64,000 nucleotides of DNA. It comes from Circinella minor (taxonomy: Eukaryota; Mucoromycota; Mucoromycetes; Mucorales; Lichtheimiaceae). This document shows, in pieces, positions 50,859-62,355 of this stretch (positions within the stretch are counted from its first letter, which is position 1; every line of letters begins with the position of its first letter). The notes beneath the pieces were generated by a model. It was given only the letters and a program-made list of their open reading frames with translations, did no database searches and had not been told where the DNA came from. The stretch is from contig JAEPRB010000182.1 of NCBI GenBank assembly GCA_016758965.1, positions 18,901 to 82,900 of the forward strand, in the 5' to 3' direction. A program made the position numbers and the translations under genes.

Positions 50859-51510
50859 CACTTTTTATTATTCTTATTATTATAATTATTATTATTCTTT
50901 ATATCAATTTTACGTTTTGTATATATCATATTTTCTTAATATCCTTTCTTGATTTAAAATTTTTTTTTATTCATTCTTGCCTCATTTATCCACACACATA
51001 CTACACTCATTCTATCACCTTTTCTTTTTTTTCTTTCTTTATCTTTTTCTTAGTATTTGATATTGTTATTGTTATTGTTATTATTATTGCTATTGTTATT
51101 ATATATAAATATATATAGTTTATATTATTATATATAAAAAAAAAGGGGATGCTTTTGACAGCTTCAAAAAAAAAGTTATAAGAGTGTAAGTGTAAAAAAA
51201 ACATGAACAGAATAATATGTAATATATGTATATATAAAAAAGAGTAGAGAAGAGAGACGAGTAAGGGAAATACGTAAGGTTTCGAGTATGTTTTCTTTAA
51301 AAAAAACAGGGACTTGTTACTACATGAAAGTGGGGACAAAGAAAGAAAAAAGAGGATGGCAACGCATATATATAAAAAAAAAACTTTAGTATTTTTCAAT
51401 GTATGTGCAGAAAAATAAGGTTCTTCAAAAAAAAAAAAAAAAGTGAAATAGTGACAAAACGGTGATACTATACGTAGAATATTAATTAAATGATAAATGA
51501 AAAATAAAAT
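50859..51510. other. Convergent intergenic region
   Basis: 3' flanks of two convergent genes. AT-rich, T- and A-rich homopolymers, short AT repeats near 51100-51140. The long minus-strand Phe/Ile-rich frame (51007-51399) is low-complexity and not considered a gene. Confidence 0.45.
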
Positions 51511-52959
51511 CTAAGGAATGTTATTATGATCCGTCAACAAATGGGAATTGACAAACTGTTTACGAATTTCTTGTAATTCTTCTAAATCCAATGCAAGTGT
51601 TTTATTTGGCAACACTTTTTTACGTATCATCAAAGGCCGTCGTCGTCTTAATGCTACTGCATCAACTCCACGCCAAACTACAATTGGAACATCCTGTACC
51701 ATCCAAGAAACCATCTCTAGATGAACTAATTCTCTACATCGTTGTAAAATACCAACAATGCTACCATAATCCTCCTCTTCTTCTTCGTCTTGTTCTTCCC
51801 CTATTCCATTCATCATTATCCATGGTTGACGACGCTGCCGTTGCTGTGCACTGGATTGATTATTACGAACAGCAGATCTATCGCTCGTTGCCATGGTATT
51901 ATCATTAATTGTAGTTGTAGTTGGTTGTAACGTAGGTGACGATCCATCTACACGATTGTGATAGTTACCATTGTTACTTATCGACAACGTCGATGATTGT
52001 CCTTGCTGTTGTTGTTGCTGTTGTGTCGTATTAGTATTATTTGTCACAGTGGTCGTGGTAGTACCAGCGCGGATAGTCAAATTCTTTACATGGGTCGCAT
52101 GCTCGGCAACCGATTTCAAAGTTTCCCGACCATCACATCGTATCGATAGTTTATATAATTGTGGACCATAATATGCAATTGTATCACAAAGAACTGATTC
52201 ACTAACTTGTTGTAACGAAATCGTTAATTCTTTAATACAAGCACAGTGTTCTGTAAGACTTTTAATTGCTGTTGTATTTGCACCAATGACACGATTACGA
52301 TTAGCACCCAGGTCAACACATTCAAGATAAGGTAATCGTTTAAATAGACTACTCACTGCTGCCTCACTAAAGTCCGTCCAGCAGAAATTAAGGCGTCGGG
52401 TATTGGAAAATAATGCAGTGGTTGACGAAGATGTATTGGAAAGTGATAAAAGTGAGGTAGAAGAAGACGAACGACGAGAAAGAAAAGTTGTTGATGCTGG
52501 ATTTTGTTGTTCATGTTGATTAAACAATGATTCATGCGTTAAGTTGCAATAATGAAGTTCAAGACATTCAATATTTGGAAGAACAGCTGCAAGACGGGAT
52601 AAATAATCGACAGATAAAGAATCAAAGTTGCTCAGAGTCAATACACGTACATTATAAGTTGCAGTCAATAAGTCAGCAAAATCACGGGCAAGCCAAAGGT
52701 TATTACTTGCGTGATTTTTCAACGTTAAATTTCGAGTATGTGTCTGCATGATCTCCTTCAGTTTATTATTTCGTTGGATTCCTTCTTCTAATTGACGGAC
52801 ATGAGTTCGAAACCCTATTTGTAAATGACTATATAACGTAGGACTGGTCAAGTCATATGCAAGATGACAAGTCTGACTAAACCGAGCCAATGACTGTCTA
52901 GGTAACATTACAAACACAAGTTGTAGTAGTTCCTGTGGTAACTGTAACAAAAATGACAT
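51511..52959 (-). CDS. F-box / leucine-rich-repeat protein
   Basis: Single exon, 482 residues, from the ATG at 52959 (a frame extension upstream has only TTG). An F-box lies at residues about 3-45: LLQLPQELLQLVFVMLPRQS, LARFSQTCHLAYDLTSP, with the Leu-Pro start and Tyr-Ser-His-Leu end typical of fungal F-boxes. Degenerate LRRs follow: VRVLTLSNFDSLSVDYL, NIECLELHYCNLTHESL, RLNFCWTDFSEAAVSSL, YLECVDLGANRNRVIG, CIKELTISLQQVSE. Low-complexity Gln/Ser/Thr and Glu stretches interrupt the C-terminal half. Such proteins select substrates for SCF (Skp1-cullin-F-box) ubiquitin ligases. The substrate is unknown. Confidence 0.85.
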   Translation of the reverse strand: MSFLLQLPQELLQLVFVMLPRQSLARFSQTCHLAYDLTSPTLYSHLQIGFRTHVRQLEEGIQRNNKLKEIMQTHTRNLTLKNHASNNLWLARDFADLLTATYNVRVLTLSNFDSLSVDYLSRLAAVLPNIECLELHYCNLTHESLFNQHEQQNPASTTFLSRRSSSSTSLLSLSNTSSSTTALFSNTRRLNFCWTDFSEAAVSSLFKRLPYLECVDLGANRNRVIGANTTAIKSLTEHCACIKELTISLQQVSESVLCDTIAYYGPQLYKLSIRCDGRETLKSVAEHATHVKNLTIRAGTTTTTVTNNTNTTQQQQQQQGQSSTLSISNNGNYHNRVDGSSPTLQPTTTTINDNTMATSDRSAVRNNQSSAQQRQRRQPWIMMNGIGEEQDEEEEEDYGSIVGILQRCRELVHLEMVSWMVQDVPIVVWRGVDAVALRRRRPLMIRKKVLPNKTLALDLEELQEIRKQFVNSHLLTDHNNIP

Positions 52960-53424
52960 GGTTGCATACAAAAAAAAAGAGAGAAGAGAAAGAAAGCAAG
53001 AGGGTTATCACTTGCTGGGAAACAGGGGGGAAAGAGAAAGAGGAAGAAAAAAAGACGAAAAAGAAATAGTTGAATTACATAAAATAAATTTAGCTTTGAA
53101 AAAGTATACATATATAAAATATGTATGCCCCACTTTTTTTTTCTTTTTTTTTTTTTTTTTTTTTTTGCACACAATCATTACAAAAATGGATTGGAAACGT
53201 GAATATGAGTAAAAAAAAACTAAGCCGAAATTTATTTATATTTCACTCGTTTTTTTTTTGTGTGTGATAATGAATGCATTTGTGTGTGTGTGTGTGTATA
53301 CAAATTGGTTGTTGTTTATTATTCCATATTAAAATTAAATAAGGTCGTTCTTATATATGAAAGTTTCTTTTGTTTTTATTGTTGGATGATGATGGGAAAG
53401 GTTTTTTATTATTATTTTATTCTT
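52960..53424. other. Intergenic region F-box / QCR7
   Basis: Tandem minus-strand spacer: the F-box promoter side with a purine-rich stretch (52965-53070), a long T run (about 53133-53166) and a (TG)n tract (about 53280-53299). No gene was seen. Confidence 0.45.
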
Positions 53425-54301
53425 CTAATGACGAGGGGCAACCTTGATGTTATCGAAAGCATCACGTTCAGCAAATTCAGCAGCAACTTCATCAATATAA
53501 GGTTGAAGGTATCTCTTGTCCTATAATAATAGAAATTGTAATTTTTTGTTAGTACCTTTCTTTAATCAAACTAAACTCCTTGATTTGTTTATATTTTAGA
53601 TCATCAATTTGCATAATTCTCCCTTTGTTTTATAGAAAAGTCTCATTTCTCCCCTTTTTTTTTTTTGTTTTCTCATACATCATATAAAATAATGATGTTG
53701 TTTAGTGTTGTTATATTATATAGAATTATATTCCATTTTACTAATTTCTTTCTGTTCGTACAACCCAACCATCTTTTTTTTTTGCTCCCTCCCGCTCTTT
53801 ACATAATATTTTTTCCCATTTGGATAATGAATTTCTTTTTTTTTTGAATGATGCTTACAGCTTCTGGGGTAACCCATTGGGCCTTGGGCAAAACAGATTG
53901 GGTCAAAGAGCATTGTTGAGCGACGCGAATACGGTAAGCACGGTCGTAGGCTTCACGAGGTTCGGCCTTTTCGAGACGGCTGATAGCTTCTTGAACAATT
54001 TCACTTTCTTCAGCAAGCAAATCGTCATAACGGAGACCTATTATCAAATTTATAAATATTGACAGAGTTAAGAATTTATCGAGTTAATTTAATATATAAA
54101 AAATAAAAATGAGAAAAAAAAAACTTTTGGATTCGTATAATGTGTGGCGTTCTATTATTATTATAAATTGAATATAAGTAATGGATAATTACCAATTTGT
54201 CTGTAAGCGGCAGCATTAGCGTAAATCTTGGCAGCAGGGGTCAAGATACCGCTAAGAAGCTTTGAGTTTTGAACCAAGCCTTTGAGACTAATGAAGGACA
54301 T
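53425..54301 (-). CDS. QCR7: Cytochrome bc1 complex subunit 7 (Qcr7)
   Basis: Three exons (54301-54193, 54037-53859, 53520-53425) give 127 residues, standard for Qcr7/UQCRB. The N-terminal helix (ISLKGLVQNSKLLSGILTP) is followed by IGLRYDDLLAEESEIVQEAI, AYRIRVAQQCSLTQSVLPKA and QWVTPEADKRYLQPYIDEV. It is a matrix-side subunit of respiratory complex III that contacts cytochrome b and stabilises the complex. No cleavable presequence is expected. The intron in the I-G codon and the one after PEA are GT-AG and phase-consistent. The 3' end codes VAPRH. Confidence 0.95.
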
Positions 54302-54496
54302 TGCTGCTCTTTCTGTTTTATTTAGAGTGGGGGAGAAGGGTTGAAGCAAAAGGGAAATTGTTGATGGGCTCGAAAATCGGTCACGACAATAAAATGCGTC
54401 ACTCAAAGTGCCGGGGTTGTAAATTGTCGAATTTTTTTTTTTGGATGGTTACACCATGCTCGCCTAGATACATGGCAAACCACATCTATTCACCTA

Positions 54497-54952
54497 GGGA
54501 ATTGCTACGGACACCCCATATTTTGCTTACGGACACCCCACAAATAAACAGTTATCAAATAAGTTCTTAGACCATATAAACTATAGTAATAGCGTTGTCA
54601 ACACCAATAGCGCTTGTTTGACCGCCCATATGTAACATTAAAAGTATATATGATTCCTTTTTTGTCTTGCTCTCATAAGGCCCACAATTCCCACTTGTGT
54701 ACACAATGAATATAGTAAGAAACCATAAGAAATATTGATTGCTATTATAAAAAGTCGAGCTGATAATATAAGTTTCATAAACATTTATAAGTCGTATAAC
54801 GATAATAGCTGTATAGATAGTGTATAAATGGCTGGATACGATGTGATTATATCAATTTGTTGTGTGCCCTTGAAAAAATATAAAAGTGGGGTGTCCGTAA
54901 GAGATGAAATTACTTAATATAGTATGTTTTTGGGGTGTCCGTAGCAATTCCC
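54497..54952. mobile_element. Intact MITE, 456 bp, TA-flanked
   Basis: Ends are inverted repeats: GGGAATTGCTACGGACACCC at the left and its exact complement at the right, bordered by TA on both sides (54495-54496, 54953-54954). Each end carries a second, inner copy of TTACGGACACCCCAC (about 54529 and, inverted, about 54887). No open frame of note inside. TA target and short internal non-coding body fit a Tc1/mariner-derived MITE. Related copies lie at 36605-36986 and 63447-63514. It sits about 195 bp upstream of the QCR7 start. Confidence 0.85.
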
Positions 54953-56423
54953 TATATATATTCTGACTAACATTTACGGCTACTACATAACTTTGTCTCC
55001 CCTGTTTACCATAAGGACATCCCTGTAAGTCCTGAATGATTCAGAAAGTACGCAGTAAGTAGTTATTATGTTTTATATCCCTTAAAAATGAACTGTCACA
55101 TTGGGAAGTTATTGTTTTAAAGGGGTAGATCCCAATAAAATTAATATTAAGCAGGTTATTAATGGAGATATATTTATTATATTTTGATCACACTTTTTTC
55201 ATTTTTTACGTATGTCCCTAGTGAAAAAAAATAGCATTTTTTATATGAGAATATAAACGATTTCTTTAATTGAACAACTTGTTAATTATATTTGTAAACA
55301 TATAAACATGTATTCATTTTGAAATATTTTATATACGTACGTATTGGTTGGAATACACTTTGTGTCAGGTGTTTTATGTTGAACTCATAATGTCATGTTG
55401 AAAACCAAAAGGAGAAATCATTTACCTTTTTTTGATGTAAATAGACAACATATCTAGTAGCATTCGTACACTATGTGATAGTGTTTGTTGGGAAACTGAT
55501 TTTGAGTCATTATATAGATAATGACACAATAATGACATAAATTATTATAATAACGCTGTCGTCATCATACTAATTGGATGTTTTTTTTCAGATTAGAAGC
55601 ATGCTGAGTGAAAAAGCGATAAGTTTCGTTGATTGTATAACAAGTTTATCATTTTTTTTTTGTAAGAAATCCCTTCGTCGCGAAAGTTGAAGGTTCATTG
55701 TTCTTATTCTTGGGCTCACCTTCAAAGTATTTTTTTTTCTTTACATTTAAAAATTTTCATATTTTCGCTGTAAAGTTTCCTTAACTTTTTTTTTTTCATC
55801 TCCATAATAGGTTGAAAAAATAAACATTGTTGATTATTGAAAAACGATTTCTGGGGAAATAATGTATTTAATTTGCTAGTAGTTAAAGAAAACGGGAGTT
55901 TCCTAATGAACACTGTGAGGATTGACGAAATGTATCTTACCTTTTTTGATTTTATGGTCAAATGAGATGTTTTGCATTGAAGGGAATAATCGTATTATAT
56001 TGCATAATAATTGACAGCCCTTATATGCAGGGAAAAATTATTTGTCATGAAAATTGATGAAGCATTAATGTTTAGAAAAAGGACTTGCTTGTCAAAAGTA
56101 ATGGTATTTTGATTTGGCTGATTCAACTTCATTTGTTTTTTTACCTGATGGTCATGATGGTACAACAAGAATAGTAATGAAATTTGTTTTTTAGATAACA
56201 CATTATCCATGTTACCAACAATGACCGAATAATCTGTACTAACTCCAATACATAGAGGTCAGTAGCATTTGTTTGAACTACTGGATCTATTAAATTACAA
56301 TATTGCTAGATACCGGCTGAAAATAATACATGTTTAAATGACGCGATCAATTATGATAATGTTTGCAATGATTGATTACGACTAGACAAGATAGTTTTTT
56401 TTGGCTAGGCCAGCATATCCATC

Positions 56424-56467
<44 letters not shown>

Positions 56468-56587
56468 AAGCAAAAGGTGTGGATTATCAATTGACAAACA
56501 AGTTTATGATTATATTTATTACAAGTCTTTTTCTTTAAAAAAATAAAAGAAAAATCAATAAAAGAAGGATATCGTGATAGTTTTTTT
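54953..56587. other. Gene-poor region with weak coding-like traces
   Basis: No supportable gene. A minus-strand frame at 56210-55995 (GNMDNVLSKKQISLLFLLYH, with a CAG/gtaaaa donor) has partly protein-like composition but no recognised family. The remainder is AT-rich and includes the A42 run described separately. Confidence 0.35.
56425..56466 (+). repeat. Uninterrupted A42 homopolymer
   Basis: Forty-two consecutive A residues, the longest homopolymer in the window, about 120 bp from the 3' end of the ECI gene. It could be a retroposition tail or slippage product; the length is also prone to sequencing error. Confidence 0.8.
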
Positions 56588-57701
56588 TTACATTTTGGGT
56601 GCTAAGCGATTATATGGAGTGCTTAACAAACGTACAACATCAACATACATCTAAAATAAAGTAAAATATAAAATTCAAAAGGAAAAATTAGCATATGCCT
56701 GATAAAAAAGAATCTGTGTTTTGTATCACTGTGAAATACATATGTCAAAAGTTAAAAAAAGAATTACCTCTTCCTTGAGTTGTCTATAAACGATGCCAGC
56801 TCTAGCCTTAGGGGCCCATTTCAAAGCAAGTTCCTTGGCCTTATCCATAACTTCATTACCAGGACAGATAACATCAACAATTTTTTCATTCAAAGCTTCT
56901 GTAGCACTGAAACGATGACCTTGTAAGACACAGTTACGGAAGGTATCAGGGTTCATCTTGTAACGAAGTAAGCCTGCCATTCCTGGTGGCAAAGAAGAAG
57001 GAAGATCAACTTCATTCTATTATTATAATAATAAATGTATATATTATTACAGTTGTTATGGTTACTGCTGCTATGGTTATTCAAAATATATTTTTTGATA
57101 TATCTTACCATGCACATAAAACCACGATCATTACGCATAACACGATAATCTATTATTAAAATCATTATTCAATCAACATGTCAAAATTAGAAATCTTTAT
57201 ATGAAAGTTAGTTTGTTTTATTTTCTCTTTCCTACCATGAGCCAAAGCAAGCAAACAACCCTATTTTGAGAAATTATATTTATGTTAGTTTATCAAGTAA
57301 TAAAATACATCAAGGAGAAAAGAAATAGCTTTACTTACACCAGCAAAAGCATGACCATTCAAAGCAGCAACTGTAGGGACACAGAAGGTCAACATACGAC
57401 GCAACATCAACAAATAGGTTTCCATGAAAGGAATATAGCTAACAGCATGCATAAGATCTAAACCATTGCTATAAATCTTGCCTTCACCGGTAGTAATGAG
57501 TGCCATGTCAATGGGATCTTCAGAAGCATTGAAAATATCTTCTACTACTTGAAGTGCATACATAATGCTACGACAGAATTCGGTTGTGAAACGATTATCC
57601 TTATTGTGCAAATGTAAAATGAACAATGGACCTTCTTGATGAAGGGTCATTTGGTGATTTTCCTTGGAAGGAATAGCAAGAGGGAAGGCAACTTCAGACA
57701 T
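56588..57701 (-). CDS. Peroxisomal enoyl-CoA isomerase/hydratase-like protein
   Basis: Five exons (57701-57339, 57260-57236, 57149-57109, 57016-56768, 56650-56588) give 246 residues of the crotonase superfamily. Blocks: MALITTGEGKIYSNGLDL (oxyanion-hole region), TVAALNGHAFAGGCLLALAH (second oxyanion-hole Gly-Gly), DYRVMRNDRGFMCMNEVD, LPPGMAGLLRYKM and LNEKIVDVICPG. The C-terminus is Pro-Lys-Met, fitting the peroxisomal signal consensus [SAP]-[KRH]-[LM]. It probably acts in beta-oxidation of unsaturated fatty acids as a delta3-delta2-enoyl-CoA isomerase. The short length and NEVDLP block favour the isomerase over a hydratase, but the reaction is not certain. Exon 2 is only 25 nt. Confidence 0.85.
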
Positions 57702-58739
57702 TATTGTTATTATAAGGCTGGAAAGAAATAAAAAGGTGTACGGGTAAAACCAGGAAAAAAAGTTGTTCTTTTAAATGTTTATTGAAAAATGTGGAGTAAA
57801 ACCTTCACATGTAAATTAATGCTGACAAAAATTTCTTACTCAATAAGGTAGCTTTTTGAAATATTTTGAGTTTGTCATGGTGTTTTTTTAAAAAAAAAAA
57901 CTTTAACCCAGAAAATCCAGGTCATTCCTCCTTTTAAGTTTCTCACGTATGCGATATAATGCCCCACATGAATGTGTAACGTTAAATAATCACTTTATCA
58001 TTATTTTTTTATATTATTATTTTTAATCTGTCAAATTGTTATTCTATTATATCGAAGAAAAATAATATTTTTCCTTTTTGAAATTACAGAATAAAGAATT
58101 TGTCATGCTCATCTACTATATTACTATATAATCTACTTTTTACCCTACGTCCCTCATTTTTACTTTTGCGGAATGAGAATTTCAATCCCGTTTGACGTAA
58201 ATTTCAGCTTCGCGTGCCACGGTTCTTTTAGAATTTTGATGGTTGCTTCCTCGAATCTAAAACCGAGGTTCACCATTAAGGCTCACCCAGTTGGATTCTA
58301 TCAAGTCGAGTGGCTTTTTATTATAGCAGTAGCTAGTAGATGTTAAGATGAGAAACTAAAAATATTGACTTTTCCACAAAAATCCCCCGCATACATCCTA
58401 CACATACACAGATTCCCGAAAGGCATAGATGACAATAGCACTCTTTAATATACTTCCACCAGATTCCTTTACGTCAACAAAAATGCCATTACCACCAAAT
58501 CTCAGAAACATAAAATTGTACTTTTTGCCCTAAAACCAATAAAAAAATTATTGGAAACGATGATAATTCTTAATATCTAGACACTGGGTAATAATAGAAA
58601 GTACGTAATTGATAATAGTAGCGCTGGTATAATGATACTTTTAGCCACTACATTTTCATTTTCTATAATCAAATTATACAAAACGTAGCACTTTGACCTG
58701 GATAATAGCATGGTTCTATGTTCATTAAAGTTTTCGATA

Positions 58740-58898
58740 ATGAACAATCGTGTTGAGCTGATTTTAAATTTATTTTACGGCTTGACAGCGTCTCCGCACG
58801 TAGACCTCAAAGCAAGAATCATTGATTATTTCAGACGAGACGCTGACAGATATACCCCTGAAGAGTTTTTGTTGGTCTTATCAGGTCGTATCCAATAA
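58740..58898 (+). CDS. Small ORF of unknown function, 52 aa
   Basis: ATG to TAA: MNNRVELILNLFYGLTASPH, then VDLKARIIDYFRRDADRYT and EEFLLVLSGRIQ. Composition is protein-like (charged, aliphatic, few homopolymer-driven codons), unlike surrounding frames. It has no visible neighbours or introns. It may be the tail of a decayed transposon-borne gene rather than a complete gene. Confidence 0.3.
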   Translation: MNNRVELILNLFYGLTASPHVDLKARIIDYFRRDADRYTPEEFLLVLSGRIQ

Positions 58899-59985
58899 AC
58901 ATTAACTCTTATTTAATGCTGTATAAGAATTGAATCGCAGATTAATTATTCTTGAGACAATATACAACCCCGACTTCAGGAAATTGAGTGAAAACTGCAT
59001 AACGATGTCTTGCGTCTCGTCAATGTACATCGAAGAGTAAAAGTAATGGCTAGTCCCAAGATACCTCAACTCAGTATCTATAACAATCTTCTCAATGCTA
59101 ACCTAAAGTACCTAATTTTAATACCCATCATCCACATACTGTAAAATAATTAAGTCCACATAACTAATAGAGTAGAAAAGGTATAAAATGTAAAGATCAT
59201 GTAAAAGATAACTTGATTTTATTATTAAAGATACGTACGTATATACCTACCTAACAAAATCTCAAAGAATCTTGTCTGGTTTTATTTCAAAATAACCAAT
59301 AACACTTGCTCTGTATTCATCCCCCAAAACTACTAGCGTGCGTCATGCTAAAACAGCCATAAAAGTCTATTACCATTGCCCAAAAATTATATAAGCTTAT
59401 AAATTCTGTCACATCTAAAGAATATTATTCCAGTAGGAATTATAACTTATTCCAACTGATAGAAATTCATAGGTTTTCATTCATGATTTAAATCGACCAT
59501 CACCGTAACTACGTAACTACGTATTGTATGCTCTTCAAAACTATATCCATAATATGAATGGTGTAGTCTATATGGTATTGACGGCGGTGTCTTTTTTTCG
59601 ATCTTCCTTTAATGTTGACTTGAAAAATGAAAGAGGTGTCTAATATAGCGAAAAAATATATTATTTCAAAGGTTATATTTATGTCATCTATATTATTGAT
59701 TACATAAATTGGCTTTTATAATCTGAACAATGTATATTAAAGAATTTACTTTAAAATATGATAACCTTGTTGTCAAGTAGATTTTTTTTTAGCTCTATTA
59801 GAAGTTTACATGACACTACATACGCAATGATTTTCAAAGACGATTTACGAGCTCCAATTAGTTAGGTTAACATCACGAGGATAATATTATAATTCTTTAG
59901 AATTTGAAGGAAGGTATTCTTTAAACATAATAAAACCACATTGATCATGTACGAATATTTGAATATTATATAAATAAAGATTTAT

Positions 59986-60253
59986 TTAATTAATTTCACC
60001 TCCTCTTCTTGTTCGGATGGGTCGTATGAAATGAAAACCATCTGTTTCAATACTTTCGTTAAATAACTTCAGCTTACGACCTTGGGGTAGCGAATATTCT
60101 TGAATTAGATCAATGGTATCATCAGTTTCCTATATTTACACAAATTTTGTCATATAACATAACTGTTCTTTTTGTATATACCTTCAAATGCATAGCAGCA
60201 ACAACACCGAGATTCAACATGACCAATGTCAAGAATTGGTTCCCAAAACTGTT
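59986..60253 (-). pseudogene. Orphan 3' exon pair of an unknown gene
   Basis: Two phase-0 minus-strand exons: 60253-60182 (after ctatag, reading NSFGNQFLTLVMLNLGVVAA then MHLK and a gtatat donor) and 60129-59986 (after tatag, reading ETDDTIDLIQEYSLPQGRK, LKLFNESIETDGFHF, IRPIRTRRGGEIN and stop). Both are exact multiples of three and joined by a 52-nt GT-AG intron, strong evidence of a real gene tail. No convincing upstream exon is seen, so the gene is probably truncated. Family not recognised. Confidence 0.45.
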
Positions 60254-62355
60254 CTATAGAAAATTCTTATTGGTTTTCAAATTGTCCCCTGGGCAAGAGA
60301 ATATTCTCATCCTAGAACGTTGCAACCGAATATTTTAAAATTTCCCACAAAAATCCGGCTATATTTAATTCACATAACTTATTTTTGGTGAATTATGACT
60401 GCGTAGCGAAAGTGTACCTGATACTTTATACCTTGTAAATGATATTGAGTGTGAGTTTCTCTTCATATACCTGATCAACATAATAGTAGTGCTTATATAT
60501 CATGACCAGAAGCCACGTATCCTGTCATGTGCAGTATAAGTTAAACGCGTCTAGAAGAACAATTGTTGATATATTATGTATATTGAATTACTTCCACGTA
60601 AAAAAGCAGTTCCTTACGCTCTTACATATTGTTAGTTATATAATCAGTACAGAGAATTTTTGCCCCGTTCATCATACGTACAGAAAAATAAATATAATAT
60701 ACACGCGTGATGACAAATAAAAGTATGGTTTATATATCGGAACTTTATACTTCAATGGAAATTGCCCCGAAGTTATGCTTCAAAGGTAATCGGCCAGTAT
60801 ATTAACTGGTTACTTGTTCAAATAGCCGCTAAAATAAAACACTCATCCTGCTGCGCGCCTGCTATAGAAAGTGTAGTATTTCTTCTTGTTTGTTTTTAGA
60901 ATCTAATATGCATTATCTAAACAAAAATGTCCTTTCCAATCACATGTAATTTTTTAGTGTTTATCACACTATCCACACTATCGACATTAAATCGTCTATT
61001 AACTTTGATTAGGACGAATAGGTCAAGGACTCGGCAACGGATTTGGAAGGTGTGTACCTCAAGAAAAATAGAGTATACTTATTCCAGTAAACTCATTTTA
61101 CATATGCAAAAAAGTAAAAGAGATCAGATACTATAGTTATGGCATACGTATACAAAAAAAAAATTGAAACATGAAGATATTAAAGATGAATCAGTGATTT
61201 TCTTTGGGCAATATTTTTCGACATAAATAGTAGTTTTAAAGACAAAATAATGTATTGTATTATTTCGCCTTATGTATAAACTAATTTTTTTTTAGAAATC
61301 AAAGTAGCTCCTTTTGGTGGCCATTTCTCTGTACACAGAACAAAAGGACGAACATGCATACACAGTAAACTGTAAATCTAGGGATATGATGTCAATAAAC
61401 GGCTAAATGAGTTTTACCATTTAACTATTTTTTTTCCGCACCAGTACCATAAATTAAATATTGTCAGCAAAATCATCCGGTTATTCTTTTTACCAAAAGT
61501 TAAAAAACAAACCTCCATTGTATATTAGGTAATATAGTGTGCTATACTTATTATTTGTTTTAACCAATTATTCAGAAGATATTATTACTATATACAGAAA
61601 ATATCATATGAATATTACACTCAGCAAATAGAAGTAATGGGTGTAGCAACTGTATAGTGAGGCCAAAAATAAAGATAAAATACTTGAACATAGGCTATGA
61701 ATGATAGCATTTGGATTGTTTTTGATGACAAACTGTCTAAACTAATATAACTGAAACAGTTTAACCAAATGAAAACATCAGCTTTTTTTTATTGAAGTTC
61801 ATACCATAAAGATCAATTGCTATCCCATTGGATGAAAGTCAAATAAACTCTTAAACTCGTAACAAAAGGAATACTCGAATCGCCAGTACAATCCGCGTCT
61901 AGTCTTTGGATGATACTAGTAGTGTTAATGATGATTATTATAAATTTTATCCTGTTAAAGCTTATGCTATAAACTTCTTTTTGTGATTAAAAATATATGA
62001 TGGGGGCTCGTGATGCATACTTTGTATTCGCTAGACAAAGATCTTGTCATCTCATTATAATCGTAGCAGTTGCTGTGGCAAGGAAATCATGTTCTCGCTT
62101 ACAGCAAAAAACCTGTCCATTGTTGTTTTGTTTTGTCGCAGAATTAAAGTACTTTTCTTTAATAAAACTATTAAACCAATTGTATTGAAGGGGTAGATTG
62201 AACTGTAGAAAAACAGAGACATGCAGAAACACAACTTTTGGATAGGCTCCGGAATGAATCCGTCCTAAATTTCGGCACGCTCGAAATGGTCCTGATGTAC
62301 TGCAGTCCCCTGAAGTACTATAATTACCACACACTACGTAATATACGTAGCTAAT

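Larger units (their letters stand above)
57702..62355. other. Long gene-poor accessory region
   Basis: About 4.6 kb without a complete gene. Base composition is somewhat less homopolymer-rich than the core region. It contains the short frame at 58740-58898, the exon pair at 60253-59986 and a minus-strand frame at 62391-62047 (GNYSTSGDCSTSGPFRACR, NLGRIHSGAYPKVVFLHVS) that runs into the 1.1-kb repeat. No tRNA or rRNA was recognised. Confidence 0.45.

Noticed and set aside
58190..58320. Possible tRNA with cctcgaatc stretch
   Set aside because: No cloverleaf could be drawn on either strand.
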